This document shows positions 33,790 through 46,458 of a stretch of 64,000 bases of DNA, piece by piece (the first letter of the stretch is position 1; each line of letters opens with the position of its first letter). Below the pieces are notes generated by a model. That model was given only the letters and a program-made list of their open reading frames with translations, had not been told where the DNA came from and did no database searches. The stretch comes from Callipepla californica brunnescens (lineage: Eukaryota > Chordata > Aves > Galliformes > Odontophoridae): assembly GCA_023055505.1 (NCBI GenBank), contig JALIRH010000042.1, positions 1,558,335-1,622,334 of the forward strand, given 5' to 3'. The position numbers were made by a program, and so were the translations under genes.

Positions 33790-33984
33790 CCACAGCCAAT
33801 CACACACGCCGTAGGCACCACGTGACGCGCGGCCGCCCCTCCGCCGCCCACGCACGCGCCCGCGGGCGGACTACACTTCCCAGCGCGCCGCCGCCAACTA
33901 CATCTCCCAGGAGGCGGCGCTCGGCGCATGCGCAGCGCCGGCTGGCGCTCGGGCCATTTAAATGTGTGTGAGGGAGACTGTGAA
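33790..33984 (+). promoter_or_regulatory. RSBN1: RSBN1 promoter with CCAAT, E-box, two ZNF143-type sites and NRF1 site
   Basis: A CpG-island promoter without TATA. Visible motifs in order: CCAAT (33796-33800), CACGTGAC USF/E-box (33819-33826), ACTACACTTCCCAGC (33870-33884) and AACTACATCTCCCAG (33896-33910), both close to the ZNF143/STAF consensus, and the NRF1 palindrome GCGCATGCGC (33924-33933). Transcription probably starts near or just after the NRF1 site, which favours the ATG at 33985 over the in-frame ATG at 33928. Confidence 0.75.
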
Positions 33985-34325
33985 ATGGCTGCGCAGGTCG
34001 CTGCGGTGCGCGCCGTATCCCGGGCCCCGGAGGAGCCGCCCCCGCTGCCCTCAGGGGAGCGGCCCGGTCGGCCTCGGGGCGGCGGGCGGCGGCGGCGGGC
34101 CGCTCCCGGCGAGGCGGCGGGCGGCAAGCGGGCCCGGCTGAGCCAGCCGCTGCTGGCGGGGCCCGGCCCGGCGGAGCCGCTGCCCCCGGCCGCCCTGCCC
34201 GGCCTGCCCGCCGCCGCCGCCGCCGGGCTCTTCGCTTTCTCCCCGCTCACCCTGCCGCCGCCGCCCGCCGCGCTCGAGGAGCGCCGCCACCACCACCACC
34301 GGCATCGCCCCGAGCCCGGCCGCCC

Positions 34326-34357
<32 letters not shown>

Positions 34358-37300
34358 AGAAGGCGAGGCGGGGCAGCCCCGCGGACGGGCGGCCCAGCAA
34401 GCGAGGTGAGAGGGGTGCGGCCGCCGCTCGCGCTCCCGGCCCCGGGCGCTGCGGGGTCGCCCCGGCGGAGCCCGCCCGCCGCCACGGCCTCGCGCGCGGC
34501 CTCTCCCGCACGGGCGAAGGCGGCGGAGGAGGAAACGGGACCGCCGTGTGCGCGGGCAGCCCGAGCCGCGGCCCCGGCCCTGCGGTGCACCGCGTTCCTC
34601 GGGGCGAGCTGCGGGAGGGCGGGAGCTGCTCGGAGCTGCCCGCTGTGCAGGTGTGGAACACGGGGGCTTCGGTAGCAAAGCCTTCTTCCCGCTGCGCTCG
34701 GCTTGCAGGTCTGAGAAAGCGGCTTCTTACTTCTAACCGAGTGCCTCAGCTGCAGTTAATGATCTGGATTTAAGGTCTCTGTTTTTTTTGATGTAGTACA
34801 GGATAAGTGTTTCGCAGATTAGTGGTATAAAAAGCCTCTTAGGAGGAGTGTCGTAGATGGGACACCAGCGTGAAGGATGCTGTTAGTGAGGATGATACGC
34901 TGTGAGTTCTGCTTCAGGAATAGATGTAGTGCCGAGGAAACCTGGAATGCAGGTGCTTACAGAGTGAGGTCTGAAGCGAGAACTCCTTCAGCAGTGTCTG
35001 AAGGGTGGGCAGAATTGCTGTGGAGGCAGAAGGTGGTCATGGGTGCAGAGGTGCTTCTGTGTAACCATGTAAGCACCCTTGCCACTGGTGCTTCTAAACT
35101 AAAGTTTGAACAGTGCCTACAGAACACTGCTGGCTTGATGAGTGATCACTGTTGATAAACTGAAGGTGTATTCCTTCTTTGACTGGGAATGCCTCTGTAT
35201 ATCTGTGCTAACCCAGCATCCGAATGAGACCTCCTTCAGAGAAAGCCTGGACACTCTTTATAAATATCATTAAAATTCCAGATTTGCAAAGGAAAAGTTT
35301 GCAAGTTTTGCAAAGTTTGCTGGCTGTAAGCCTGCAGCTCTCTATTTCTTCTCCCAGACGGTACATCTAGTGCATTTAGGGAGGGGGCTGCTGTTTTCAC
35401 TCCAGTTTTTATCCTCGTAGCTAATTAAGCTGCTTATTTGTCTGTATTGCTCTTATCTTTGGTCACAGAGGACAATGAACGTTTCCAGTGTGTTTGCTGG
35501 TGCTCTGAAATAAAGCATACGTGTCTGTTACTAGGGAATATCTTCAAACAGCGGGGTGCTCTGGGTGAAAAGTAGTGTATATTTGAATTTTTAAACCAAA
35601 TCTCAAGTTAGGCGTGTTTAAGATGCCTTGAACATCTAAAAATCATCTGAGAAACGTCAGCAAGGAAGTACTCCCAGCAGCTGTGTGGCCATGTGAAACT
35701 CTTGTTTAGTTTTAGCGTGGACTTGGAATCTCTGGACTCACCAGAGATGAGATCTATGTGATTAATTCACTCTTTACAGTTGCAAAAGCAGCATCTGTAC
35801 TGAGAGAGAGTAGTGGATGAGTGACATTTGTGTATGCTTAACTTCTGGGATTTCCAGAGAAGCTTATTCGAGGTTCACTTGAGTTACCAGAACAACTCGT
35901 GCTACCTTTCTGCTCCTGTCTTCTCTAGTAGTAATAAAAAATAAAGCCACTTGTTTCTTGTAGAATCTGGGGCATAACAGCGAAACTTGTATTTCAGGTC
36001 CTAAAGCAATTGTGTGGAGTTGGTGTTAAGCAATCGACTATTTCTCTCTTTCATGAGAAACTCTGTTTGCTACAGCAGGCTGTTAAGAAGGTCAGCCATC
36101 TCTAGCGCAGAGCACTGGGAGCAGAGCATTAATGGCACAGCTAAATACCATGGTGGAACTAAGTAACTTGAAGCTGCGTGCATTTGTTATTACAGCTTTT
36201 CTCATGGATCACTGTAAGGTGTTTTTTCTCTAACTTCAAGTACAGCAAGAGAAGGAAGGAAATAGAAACTATAGCTTTGTGTACGAGGGAAATTTTATTA
36301 GCATGGAGTTGTGTGCTTGGGAAACTGGCAGAGCTTGAGCTGTTGCATCTCCTGGTCGGCTGCTGCGGTCAGCAGCAGATTGCTCTGATGCCTGTCACTT
36401 TTCCTGACTCTGTGGCACTTCAGCTTTTATGTACATCGAGTTCTTTAGTTCGTGCAGATTAAAATCTGGGCAATTTGGGTTTTGTAGCAGCTGGACCGGC
36501 AGATTCCTATCATTGTTACTTGCCACGTTATTTGAAGTGTTTGTAATCCTAAAAGATAAGCAATTAAGCTGCATGCTGCTTGACAGATTCTTTGCATCTC
36601 TCCCTAAGCCTTTCAGCATTGTCAGGATTTCAGAAAACAAACCAAAGAACCTTTGCTTTTTAGCTAGGCAGTTACCTGCAGAGCAGGCTGGCACAAGGGA
36701 ACTGAAAACGTGGATGTGATTACTTGGATTCTTTGTGCTAACTGTTTGTATTACAGCGATACCTTTATATTTACTTTATCAGTGTCAACTGAATATTAAT
36801 TCTATGTAAAATACCTTCTGTGTCTCAGATACATCAGTTCTAAACGTTAATGAAAGGTCATTGGCCTGAGGTATTTTTTGCCAGGAAGCTAACTGCTCCA
36901 AGTATATTTTTCCTCTCAGTGCCAGTAATGCTTATCCCTCTTCAGCTGCACTCTGTTTTGTTTCTATATTTTTGTACCCCAAACCAGGCTGGCATTCTGT
37001 GGAGAAAGTGTGATGTTTAAATGTTATGCGTGCTTGTTTATCCTCTTCCCCTGCATGGCTCTGCCTTAAATGTCAGAAGTTATTAATGTGCATCTTAATT
37101 TAGATGCTCTGAAAGATGTACTCCTTCTAAAAGGTATTTTGATAAATTCACCACAAGTGCAAGTATTTCTAAAATGTTAAGCCTGAGTTTAGGGAGTTAC
37201 CCTCAATTCAGAGCCTGCTTTAGGACGGGATGTACTGCATTTTTGTTCTTTTATTTTATTCTAAATCAAAAGATGTTACCCTCAGTCAATCTTTGTGGGA

Positions 37301-40300
37301 GCAGATAGCAGTAGGAAATGAGGTCTTCGTTCTTCTTGGGTGAATATGCTGTCGTTGCAGAACTCTAATCTTCTCTCTGTTATTGCTGCTAGAAACTCAA
37401 GATGAAAATGGCAAAACCCAACGAGCTGACAGTCTTATTATGAAGAAGATAAAGAAAAAAAAGAAAAAGAAACATCGGGAAGACGTGAGGGGAAAACGTC
37501 TGAAGATGTACAACAAGGAAGTGCAGACAGTGTGTGCTGGACTCACCCGCATCGACAAAGAGACTTTGTCTCAAGGACAGTGTGATAACTTAGAGATGAA
37601 CAAGGAATCCTTCAGGTATCTTAAGGATGAGCAGCTGTGCAGACTGAATTTGGGCATGCAGGAGTATCGAGTACCCCAGGGAGTACAGACACCGTTTGTG
37701 ACACACCAGGAGCATTCTGTTCGCAGCAGCTTCTTGAAAACTGGCACTAAATTTAGTAACTTCATTCACGAAGAACATCAGTCCAACGGTGGTGCCCTAG
37801 TCCTTCATGCCTACATGGATGAACTCTCATTTTTGTCTCCAGTGGAGATGGAGAGATTTGCGGAAGAGTTTCTTGCTTTGTCGTTCAGTGAAAATGATAA
37901 AAATGCAGCTTACTATGCTTTGGCCATAGTACACGGAGCAGCTGCTTATTTACCAGACTTCCTGGATTACTTTGCTTTTAATTTCCCTAACACTCCAGTG
38001 AAAATGGAAATTTTGGGCAAGAAGGACATTGAAACAACAACAATTTCAAATTTTCACTCTCAGGTAAGATCTGCTGAAAAGCATGCGTGTTGCACAGCGC
38101 CTGGCTTTCATTAACCTCATTAATCCGGAGCAGGGATAGCCTGAAATAGGTGAGGCACATTTCTCTTCTAAGCAGATGAAAAAAATGATCGTTTCTCTAC
38201 CTCCTCAACGTTCTCCTGTGTGCACAGGTAGCACATGAATCTCACTGGAGACACTGCTAGCCCTCACCTTTTTACGTGACTGTAGTGATTTTCTTGCAAG
38301 CTCCTGATTTTTATTCTCAGAGCTTGGAAGAACATTGACGCTGTTTGAAACCATGCTCAGGTCTGTATTAAGACTTGCTTAGATCGTGGATACTAGGGTT
38401 ACTTTTCCCCCTGTCACTAGGTCAGTTTTTGTTTGCAGTAATGTTGCTTTTTAGGTTTCTGTATACCTACTTCTCAGGTTTCAGTGTATTGTGCTTAAGA
38501 AATTGTTTTCACATCTGAGTGTTTGGTGGTGGGTGTTACTTGGTACTTGCCTTCCAGTGTCAGAGAGATGGCTGGAATATTTTAATAGCCTTTGATTAAG
38601 GCTTTCACTTGATATGCTGAAACTATCAATGTCAAGGCAGCATATCTTAAATCTCCAGAAGTAAAACCTTTTCATCCTTTGTTTAGAGGATGAAAGCTTA
38701 GTTCTGAAAGCTCAGTGCTCAAGCCCTGGAACTATCTCATGTAACTTAAATGTGTGGCATTTAAGCTAACTTCAGGATTCTGTTAAGAAAAGCTCTTACC
38801 TTTGACTCTTGCCCTCAGGCTTGGAAGTATCTGTGAAAATTCAGCAGTGCTGCAGTTTAGATAAATTTGTAACAGATGGAATAAAACCTTTTCTTTCTCA
38901 GCCTGGCCTGAGAACTTCTGCTACAGTGCTTGAAAGAAGTTAAGATCCTGAATATCGTTTCAGCCCTTGGAAGGAAAAACAGGGAGCTGTAGTAGCCTCC
39001 ATTGCAGTGCTGCTGGAGCAGGTGTCCTTTTGCAACAGATCTTTAAACTGTATTACTTGTACTGATCTGGATCTCGTTAAAGATTACCAAGTACTTGTAT
39101 GCTAGATTTGGATTGGAAAAGTGGTTACTGCTGTGTGGAGTTACTGTATGGTAACTTGCAGAGTGTTTGAATACTTCCAAGCAGTTGTAGTCACCATTAA
39201 ATCAGTAATTGCACTGCTTAGCTTATGAGCGTGCTTGACAATGGATAGCTGCTGCAGCATTTACTTCAGAATAGCTTCACGTGAATAAGAGGCTTCCTTG
39301 GGTTACAGTCTATGCTGGCATTTCAGTTAATTCTATTTTAAGCACTCTCTGAACTCGATTGAGTCAGATGTTAGGTTCAGTTGGGTTGAAATGCCTCTCT
39401 AACCAGGTCATGCTGAGCTGGGTTTAATCTCCTCTGCCTGAAGTGTGTTGGTGTGGCTCACACAGTGAATAAATGAGTACAGAAGTGCAGTTGTCACAGC
39501 TCTTGAGACATCTGAAACGTGAGTCTTTGGAGAGTATGGGTAATGCCATAATATTTGATGATGCATTTAAACTGATGGATTCAACCACTGTAGCTGCATT
39601 CTTCTAAAACTCAAGTCTTGCAGGCTAGCTTGTTTACACACGGCCAAAATGTTCTGCTTAGCAGAGCGTTGGGAGGATAAGTGTGGTTATTGTACTGCTG
39701 TCCCATGGCAGCACTGAGGAATGACCAATTTGGAGGAGTTTCACTTTTGGACCTTCCTGTATGAGAAAATGTCCAATACAAAAATATGCTTTACAGTGTT
39801 ATACCTTGGCAGACTGAGCGTGTTCCAGGAATGTTGCATGCTCTAACACGTTCTTTATTTTCAGCTGAGGATGCTCAGTTAAGTTACCTCAGCCTTTAAG
39901 GTGAACCTTCTGTGTGCACGAGTTTGTTTGCTATGCTGAACCAGGAGTTTGGTTTGTACAGCTTTCAGCTGCTGTTACTGGTTTAGAGAAAGTGAGTGTT
40001 GTTAGGAAGTATCTCCAGTTCCAGTTAAGGACCTGAATCTTGGCTACATCTAATGATCAGTTCCTTGGCAAGGTGAATTCTTCTGCTTTCAGGGCAGTGT
40101 GGACAGTACAGATGGAATACTTAAAGCAAATCACTCCGGTGTGTATTTATACTGAATCATGCTTGGGTTTTGTACGTTAAATTACTCAAGCTTGAATATT
40201 CTCTGAATTTCTTTTGCTTGCATTGGCTCTGGCTTGTTTGTTCTAATGCTTAAATGCTAAAGCTAAGCTTTTGTTTGGATCTGTTCAGTTACACTAGTAG

Positions 40301-43300
40301 CTTTCAAGACAGTCACTTGTAAATTCCTTTGCATAAGGGCATACTTCAATTAGAAAGCTCTTAGCAGTGCAGCAAAAAGGAACTCGTACTCTCCCTGGCA
40401 GTTATCTTACTACAGCTGCTAAGTCTGCACGGGGAATGAAATATATCTATCCTTAAAATTCTGCTTCTGCTTTTTTCTTCTCCAGGAAGAAACTGTTCAT
40501 TTTCCTTTTGGAGCCTGTAGAATGCTTTGACTCTCACAAAAGAAGGATTTGAGAAACTGTGGAGGAATGAGTTGAGGGGAGGTAGTTTTGCTTTTTTTAA
40601 TAAGCTGATATTGCTTCTGGGAAGGAGATGGGAGAAGCAGCCAACAGGTGATGGATAATAGGAAGCTTTCCTGCTCCTGCAGCATGCTGTCAGAAAAGGT
40701 TAAACTGTCCTTGACAGCTGTGGGTAATGGACCATACTGCTGTTAGATGGCTGCCCCATTTTAACTTCTCTTACTCCTGGAAGAAGCTCTTTCCTCAGGA
40801 AGGGTCACTTATTTTTTTTTTTAACAGAAGCTATCCAAGTATTAAAAACAAACAAACAAAAAGAAACAGTACATCTGTACTACAAAATTAATTTGGTGCA
40901 TCAACTAACAGCAGTATAAATAGTACCTGATTGTCTTACTGGTGTCTCTGACAGGTTTTAGGCAAACACAACTCATGCTGTAGTGGCATATAATGTCACG
41001 CTGTCCTCCTTCCTTCTCCTCTGTAAATAGGAAGCCTTCTTGTCTTGTCGCTTTCTTTTTATAGCACAGCCTTTGTGTGGTTGGTTCTGCAGCTGACTTG
41101 ACATGCTGGAACATCACTGTCAACTGGTTCATGCTTTCCTTGAAACCATAGAGAAGCTTCTCTAACGTGTTAAACTAATGAACTTCTTCCCACTGTGACT
41201 GTGGGGATGGAGATGAGTACAGCAGCCTGCAGTGAGCTGGCACATGTTTTCATGGTAAACAGGCTGGGTTTAATTCAAGTGTCTATATTTGTTACGTTAA
41301 AAACCAGCTGGACATAGAGATCCAATACTTCCCTGATGTATTTTTCTCCTTTCTAGCTCTCAAATTTTTACTCCTTTACAAAACTTAATGTTTTTACAAG
41401 GAAAATCTTGTATGTGTTTTCTGCTGATTCATTTTGACTTTCGTGACAAGCTCCTGTGAAATCTCAGTGACCCTCAGCAAGTCGTGTCTGCAGAGCGTAA
41501 CTCATCTGGAAGTTGTGTCTCTCCACTTGCCTTAATGGCACCAGACAGTTAACTGTAACTGACTGAAGGACCAGGGCACTTCAGTCCTTTGTTCTCCTGT
41601 GTCTGCACGGCCCTGGGGATAACGCTGTGTTCTGTTTCTTCTGAAATCCTTCTACTTGTATGACGTTGGAAATGGATCTTTACCAGTAATGTGCTAACAG
41701 GATCTGGGGGCTTAACTTTCACTTAGGGCGACAGCCAGAAAGAATGAACAGTCTGAGGATAGTGCCTCAATTGTAAAGTCTGTATCATCAGAAGCTGAGA
41801 GGATGTGTTAATTCAGCACCTAGATGGTCGTGATGTAGCTCAGGTGTGCAGTGTTCCTCTGAGTGACCTGGGATGTGAACTTCCATGCATCCAGGAGGAG
41901 CTGATGCGCTGTGGCAGTTAGCGTAGGGCTGAGGGACTGTGCTGGATGTGAAATCATCTCCTGCTTCTTACTGAAGTCTTTATTGAAGCGTGGCACTGTT
42001 ACCAACTGTATATCCACAAAGTTAGAGACAGAGGTCTGGACAGAGGAGCAAGGGGAACTTGTATAATTACGCAGAGTGTCTGTGGTTGCTGCTAGAGGAC
42101 AAAATTGCAGCGGTAGCTGTAACTTTTATCTCACCTCATTTCCTTTTAACAACTTCATGGAATATTTAACTGCATCTGGTGTGTTGGCTGGAGAACTGCA
42201 AGAGCAGTCACTTTACACAAAGTTACTTCATAGCTATGTTTGTGGTGCACAGGATCCCTCCTGCAACTCCATTTATAAATGACTGTGAAAAACAAACTTT
42301 GCGGTGTCGCTCTCCCAAGAAAAGTTTTGGGATGGCCTGAGAATGGGGGATAGTCTGTGCTCCTGACAAACAGACCTGTGAGATTCAGGTGTTCCTGGCC
42401 ACAGCTGTGTCAGTAGGATATTATATTACAAACAGTAAGCCTAAGGTTGTTGTAGATAAACACTGAAATGTGCATCTGACTGCTGATTTCTAATTAGATT
42501 TCTTATTTCTTCAGTTAATTCTCCAACTTTGTGCACTGTAGTGCTCTTCTCAAACCCATTACATGCAGGAGACAGGTTTTCCCTGCAGTCATATGGAGAA
42601 GGCTTATTGGATGTTAGAGTTTGAAGCACAGAAGCAGTACTCAAATGCAGTGATAAATAGTTTGAGCTTCCTGGTGAAAAACTGAGTCACAGTGAAGTTT
42701 TGGTTGTCAGTTTTCTTATATCAGCCTGGAAATTTTGTTCCTGTATTAGTCAAACACTAGCTGGTTGTTATTCAACCTGGAGAAGTGTATCCTTTTAGTA
42801 GTTTAAACAGGATTTATGTTCTCTTGGGGTCCCCTACAGACACAGGCATTCTTAATAATCTTTGTGCACCCCTGAAGACATCTCTAATGAAACAGATTTA
42901 GGCGAGTCCTGGATTTGGATGAAAGCTCATCCGTAGCTTCTCTATTAAACTGTAATCTCTTGTAGCAGAGCTGAAGCTGTGGTGGTGCTTCTTTCTTTCT
43001 GGCCCTCCAGGTCAATCGGACGTACTGCTGTGGAACCTACAGGGCAGGACCGATGCGGCAGATCAGCCTGGTTGGAGCAGTGGATGAGGAGGTCGGGGAC
43101 TACTTCCCAGAATTTCTGGATATGTTAGAAGAGTCTCCGTTTCTGAGAGTAAGCACTAACTTGGTGTTTTCTTTAATGTGCGTTAGATGTATGAAACTTA
43201 GCAATCTTTCAGATGTTTTCGAGCAATTAGAAAAATATTTTCTCCGTTGGAATACTCAGCACTGGAGCTGCTGAGGGTGGAGGTGCATTCTTTCCTGTGT

Positions 43301-46300
43301 CCAAACGAAAGGCACTGCACGAACTGGATGTGGTTTTGTAAATCACTCAAAAACTACAATGTATACTATCCCGTGTAAGCTGCCTAGTTAGCTGCTTCTC
43401 TAAAACCGAAGTTTGATGAAGTTATTTTACCTCATAGTGTCAGTTTCTGTACCATTCTTTTGGTGCTAAGTTTGAGCTGCGCATCATTTAGCTTTTCCAT
43501 CTCACCTCGTTTTTTTTTTCTCCTTTTGTAGATGACTTTGCCATGGGGTACTCTTTCAAGTCTCAGACTTCAGTGCAGATCACAGAGTGATGATGGTCCC
43601 ATAATGTGGGTGAGACCAGGAGAGCAGATGATCCCAACAGCTGATATGCCAAAATCGCCGTTCAAACGGCGCCGGTAATACTTGGCTTTTCTTTCCCTTT
43701 TAAAAGGAAGAACATTGCAGTTATGTGTTTCGTTTTTGGTTTTTTTTTGGATTTCAGATGAAAACCTTGATATTTTCAAAGCAATCTGTTCTTTGGAAGG
43801 CTTATTCACAGGCTTAAGTTCTTCATTTTCATTCCTGTTCCAGACTGTCTCAGTGAACTGAGCTGAATGTGATATTTGTGGTGGTTATTTTATCCCTTTT
43901 GATAGTAATATTTCCTTGATTGGTGCTTCCTTAACACCAAAACCAGTTCTTATAGTCCTTCAGGACACGTATCCTCCAGCTAATTTACTGTGGAAAGAAC
44001 TAACCTGGGGAGTGAAATGCTCAAAAACAACTTAGATCCTTAAGCCCTTTGAGCTGCATTTTAGTGCTCTCAGAGGAAATACTATGGTGTATCTTCTGTC
44101 TTTCTCAGAGAGTGTGCTGTAGAACTAACTTTAGGAGCTGAAGAACTGGAAGTGTGTTTTGATGTAATTGGATCATTTGTTGCAAAATAACTGGAGTAAG
44201 GGAGATGCTTTTGTCTCAGTATGTAACATATCAGTAATACTTCAATACAAGCACTTGTTTTTCTGAGTAGTTTGCCACAGACTTTAGTATGTCTTTTAAT
44301 CACGTTCCAGGTCAATGAATGAAATAAAGAATCTCCAGTACCTACCTCGGACCAGCGAGCCCCGTGAGGTTCTGTTTGAAGACAGAACAAGGGCTCATGC
44401 TGATCATGTGGGTCAAGGATTTGACTGGCAGAGCACAGCTGCTGTAGGTGTGCTGAAGGCTGTGCAGTTTGGGGAATGGTAAGTGCCACTGAAATGTGGC
44501 TGCTGTAGTAGAAGGGGGGCAAATCTAGATGTTTTCTCTCTAAGGCTTGTTTCCCAAGGAATTCTGTTCTAATTGAAGACATTGTCTAAGCTCTGTAACG
44601 AGATACATGTGGTCTATAGCTTGAGAAATGTAAGGCACATATCTGTTATTTTTCTCTCTTGTTGATGGAGTACCAACAGTTGTAACAGAATTTTACCAAA
44701 ACATCAGTGACATTCAGAATAAGCCTCAAGGTAGCACACATGGACTATTTATTGTCTGTGATTGTTCTTTTCCCAAACAGCTAGATTAGTGCTAATTTTT
44801 GTCAGCAGCGACTGAAGAACTCAATGATGTAATTAGTTAATAGCTGCAGTGTTTCCTCATTTTGTGTACTTGAGGTGTTGCTGTTGACCTTACACAGAAA
44901 CTGTAGATTTTCATAGCAATTTCTGACAATTACTGTAGATAATAGTATTTAATAGCATCAGCAGCAGTACTGTTAGATTTTCATATGGGGAAAAGATGCT
45001 GGAACTTCTTTTACTCTGATTCACAGCCATTAGATAAGAGCCAGCTGATTAATATTGTCCTCGTTACAGCTTCAGAGTGCCGCATTGTTACTCTGCGTTT
45101 TTGTCTTTAATTCAGTATTATTTTTCCTAGTCACAGAATGGAAGCATCAGAGCAAATTGTAGCTCCAAGAATGTACAGGATTCTTCAGTATACAGCACAT
45201 GTCAACCTTCTTTTCTGACATGTCAGTGTAGTATTTGTCCACCAAGTGATTGCTTCTGACGTGCATTAAAAAAGAACTAAAAAACCCCAGCCCTGTCTAC
45301 AGTTTATGCATGCTGTTTAGGAAAGGAGGTATATTTATTGAGGAGGGGTGAGACCTCATGCCCAGTAGAAAATAAGGTAGTTTGTTCAACGAAACAACCA
45401 GTAACTGAAGCTCTTTAAAATCCCTGCAATTCTCCTCTCTTCTCAGGAGCGACCAGCCTCGTATAACCAAAGATGTGGTTTGTTTCCATGCTGAAGATTT
45501 CACTGATGTTGTGCAGAGGCTTCAGTTGGACCTGCATGAGCCACCAGTGTCACAGGTATGTCATGCTTCCTCCTGACAGAGCAGTGTGTAGGAAGTTTGA
45601 CAGTGTTCAGGTTGGTTGTGCAGGTGCCCCTTCTGTACCCCGGTGGCCATCAGTTCTCAGCTCTGTTATCACAGAATTGTAGGGGTTGGAAGGGACCACA
45701 GTTCCCTGTGTTTCCTTTCTACCAAGCTGGGATTTCTGCTGTGAGTCACACTGGGTTCTTCTGTTACTGTCGTCTCAAACTGTTAAGTTCAGTTGAACGC
45801 TTACAGTTACAATGACTGAATGTGTGATTGGTGACCCTCATAGAGCAAAGTTCTTGTAGTAAAACAACAACAAAAAAAGCTTTTGTTAAACAGAAATATC
45901 CGATCCAGACCCAGAGTATGTCAAAAGTAGGTGGGTACTGAATTATTTACCCTGACCAGGGTTCAGCACTAACTCTCCCATCTTTCCTCCTCTCAGTGTG
46001 TTCAATGGGTGGATGAAGCCAAACTAAACCAAATGAGACGGGAAGGCATTCGCTATGCTAGAATTCAGTTGTGTGACAATGACATCTACTTCATCCCTAG
46101 AAATGTCATTCATCAGTTCAAAACAGTGTCAGCAGTCTGCAGCTTAGCCTGGCACATACGACTTAAACAATATCACCCCGTGGGGGAGACTCCTCAAAAC
46201 ACAGACAGCGACTCAGACTTGAACAGTAGCATTCCCGGAAAGACAGAGTCAAAAGGTGAACCCCGATGTGTGAGTGTAAAAACAGAGGCTGAAGAACCAG

Positions 46301-46458
46301 GTGTAGAAACGCAGCTTACCACAGGGATGCTCTCCTCCTCTGTTTCTTCGGTATCAGGACTCGTACAACCAGATCAGGTGGCCCAGCCCCATCCGGGTTT
46401 TAAAATAGAGTCTGATCAGCAACACAGTCCGCAGGATCATGCAGGCTCCTCTGTGTGA
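33985..46458 (+). CDS. RSBN1: Round spermatid basic protein 1 (lysine demethylase-like, KDM9 family)
   Basis: A nuclear protein related to C. elegans DPY-21, a JmjC-type H4K20me2 demethylase. Seven coding exons: 33985-34405, 37393-38063, 43011-43148, 43532-43674, 44311-44478, 45447-45555 and 45997-46458, giving 703 residues (human 802, mostly because the N-terminus differs). The start [11 protein letters not shown] matches the internal human MAAQVGAVR; an in-frame ATG at 33928 would add 19 residues. The N-terminus is low-complexity, with Pro/Ala tracts, a His-rich patch and a [14 protein letters not shown] basic signal. The conserved core starts at [13 protein letters not shown] and is nearly identical to mammals. 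Candidate iron ligands are His487-x-Asp489 (AHADHVG) and His589 (IPRNVIHQF). The acidic, Ser-rich tail is poorly conserved. Introns 1 and 2 are the largest here (about 3.0 and 4.9 kb) and show no exon. Confidence 0.95.
45668..45705 (-). mobile_element. CR1 3' terminus remnant
   Basis: 'tatcacagaattgtaggggttggaagggaccaca' is the reverse complement of the CR1 3' end. It is a short remnant in the last RSBN1 intron, on the strand opposite to the gene. Confidence 0.6.

Noticed and set aside
33928..33984. Upstream in-frame ATG of RSBN1
   Set aside because: It overlaps the NRF1 palindrome likely to lie at or before the transcription start. I kept 33985 as the main start, although mammalian RSBN1 does have a longer N-terminus, so this is not excluded.
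33732..34661. 309-codon minus-strand open frame antisense to RSBN1 exon 1
   Set aside because: It is the GC-rich complement of the real, homologous RSBN1 exon and the promoter. No homology to known proteins.
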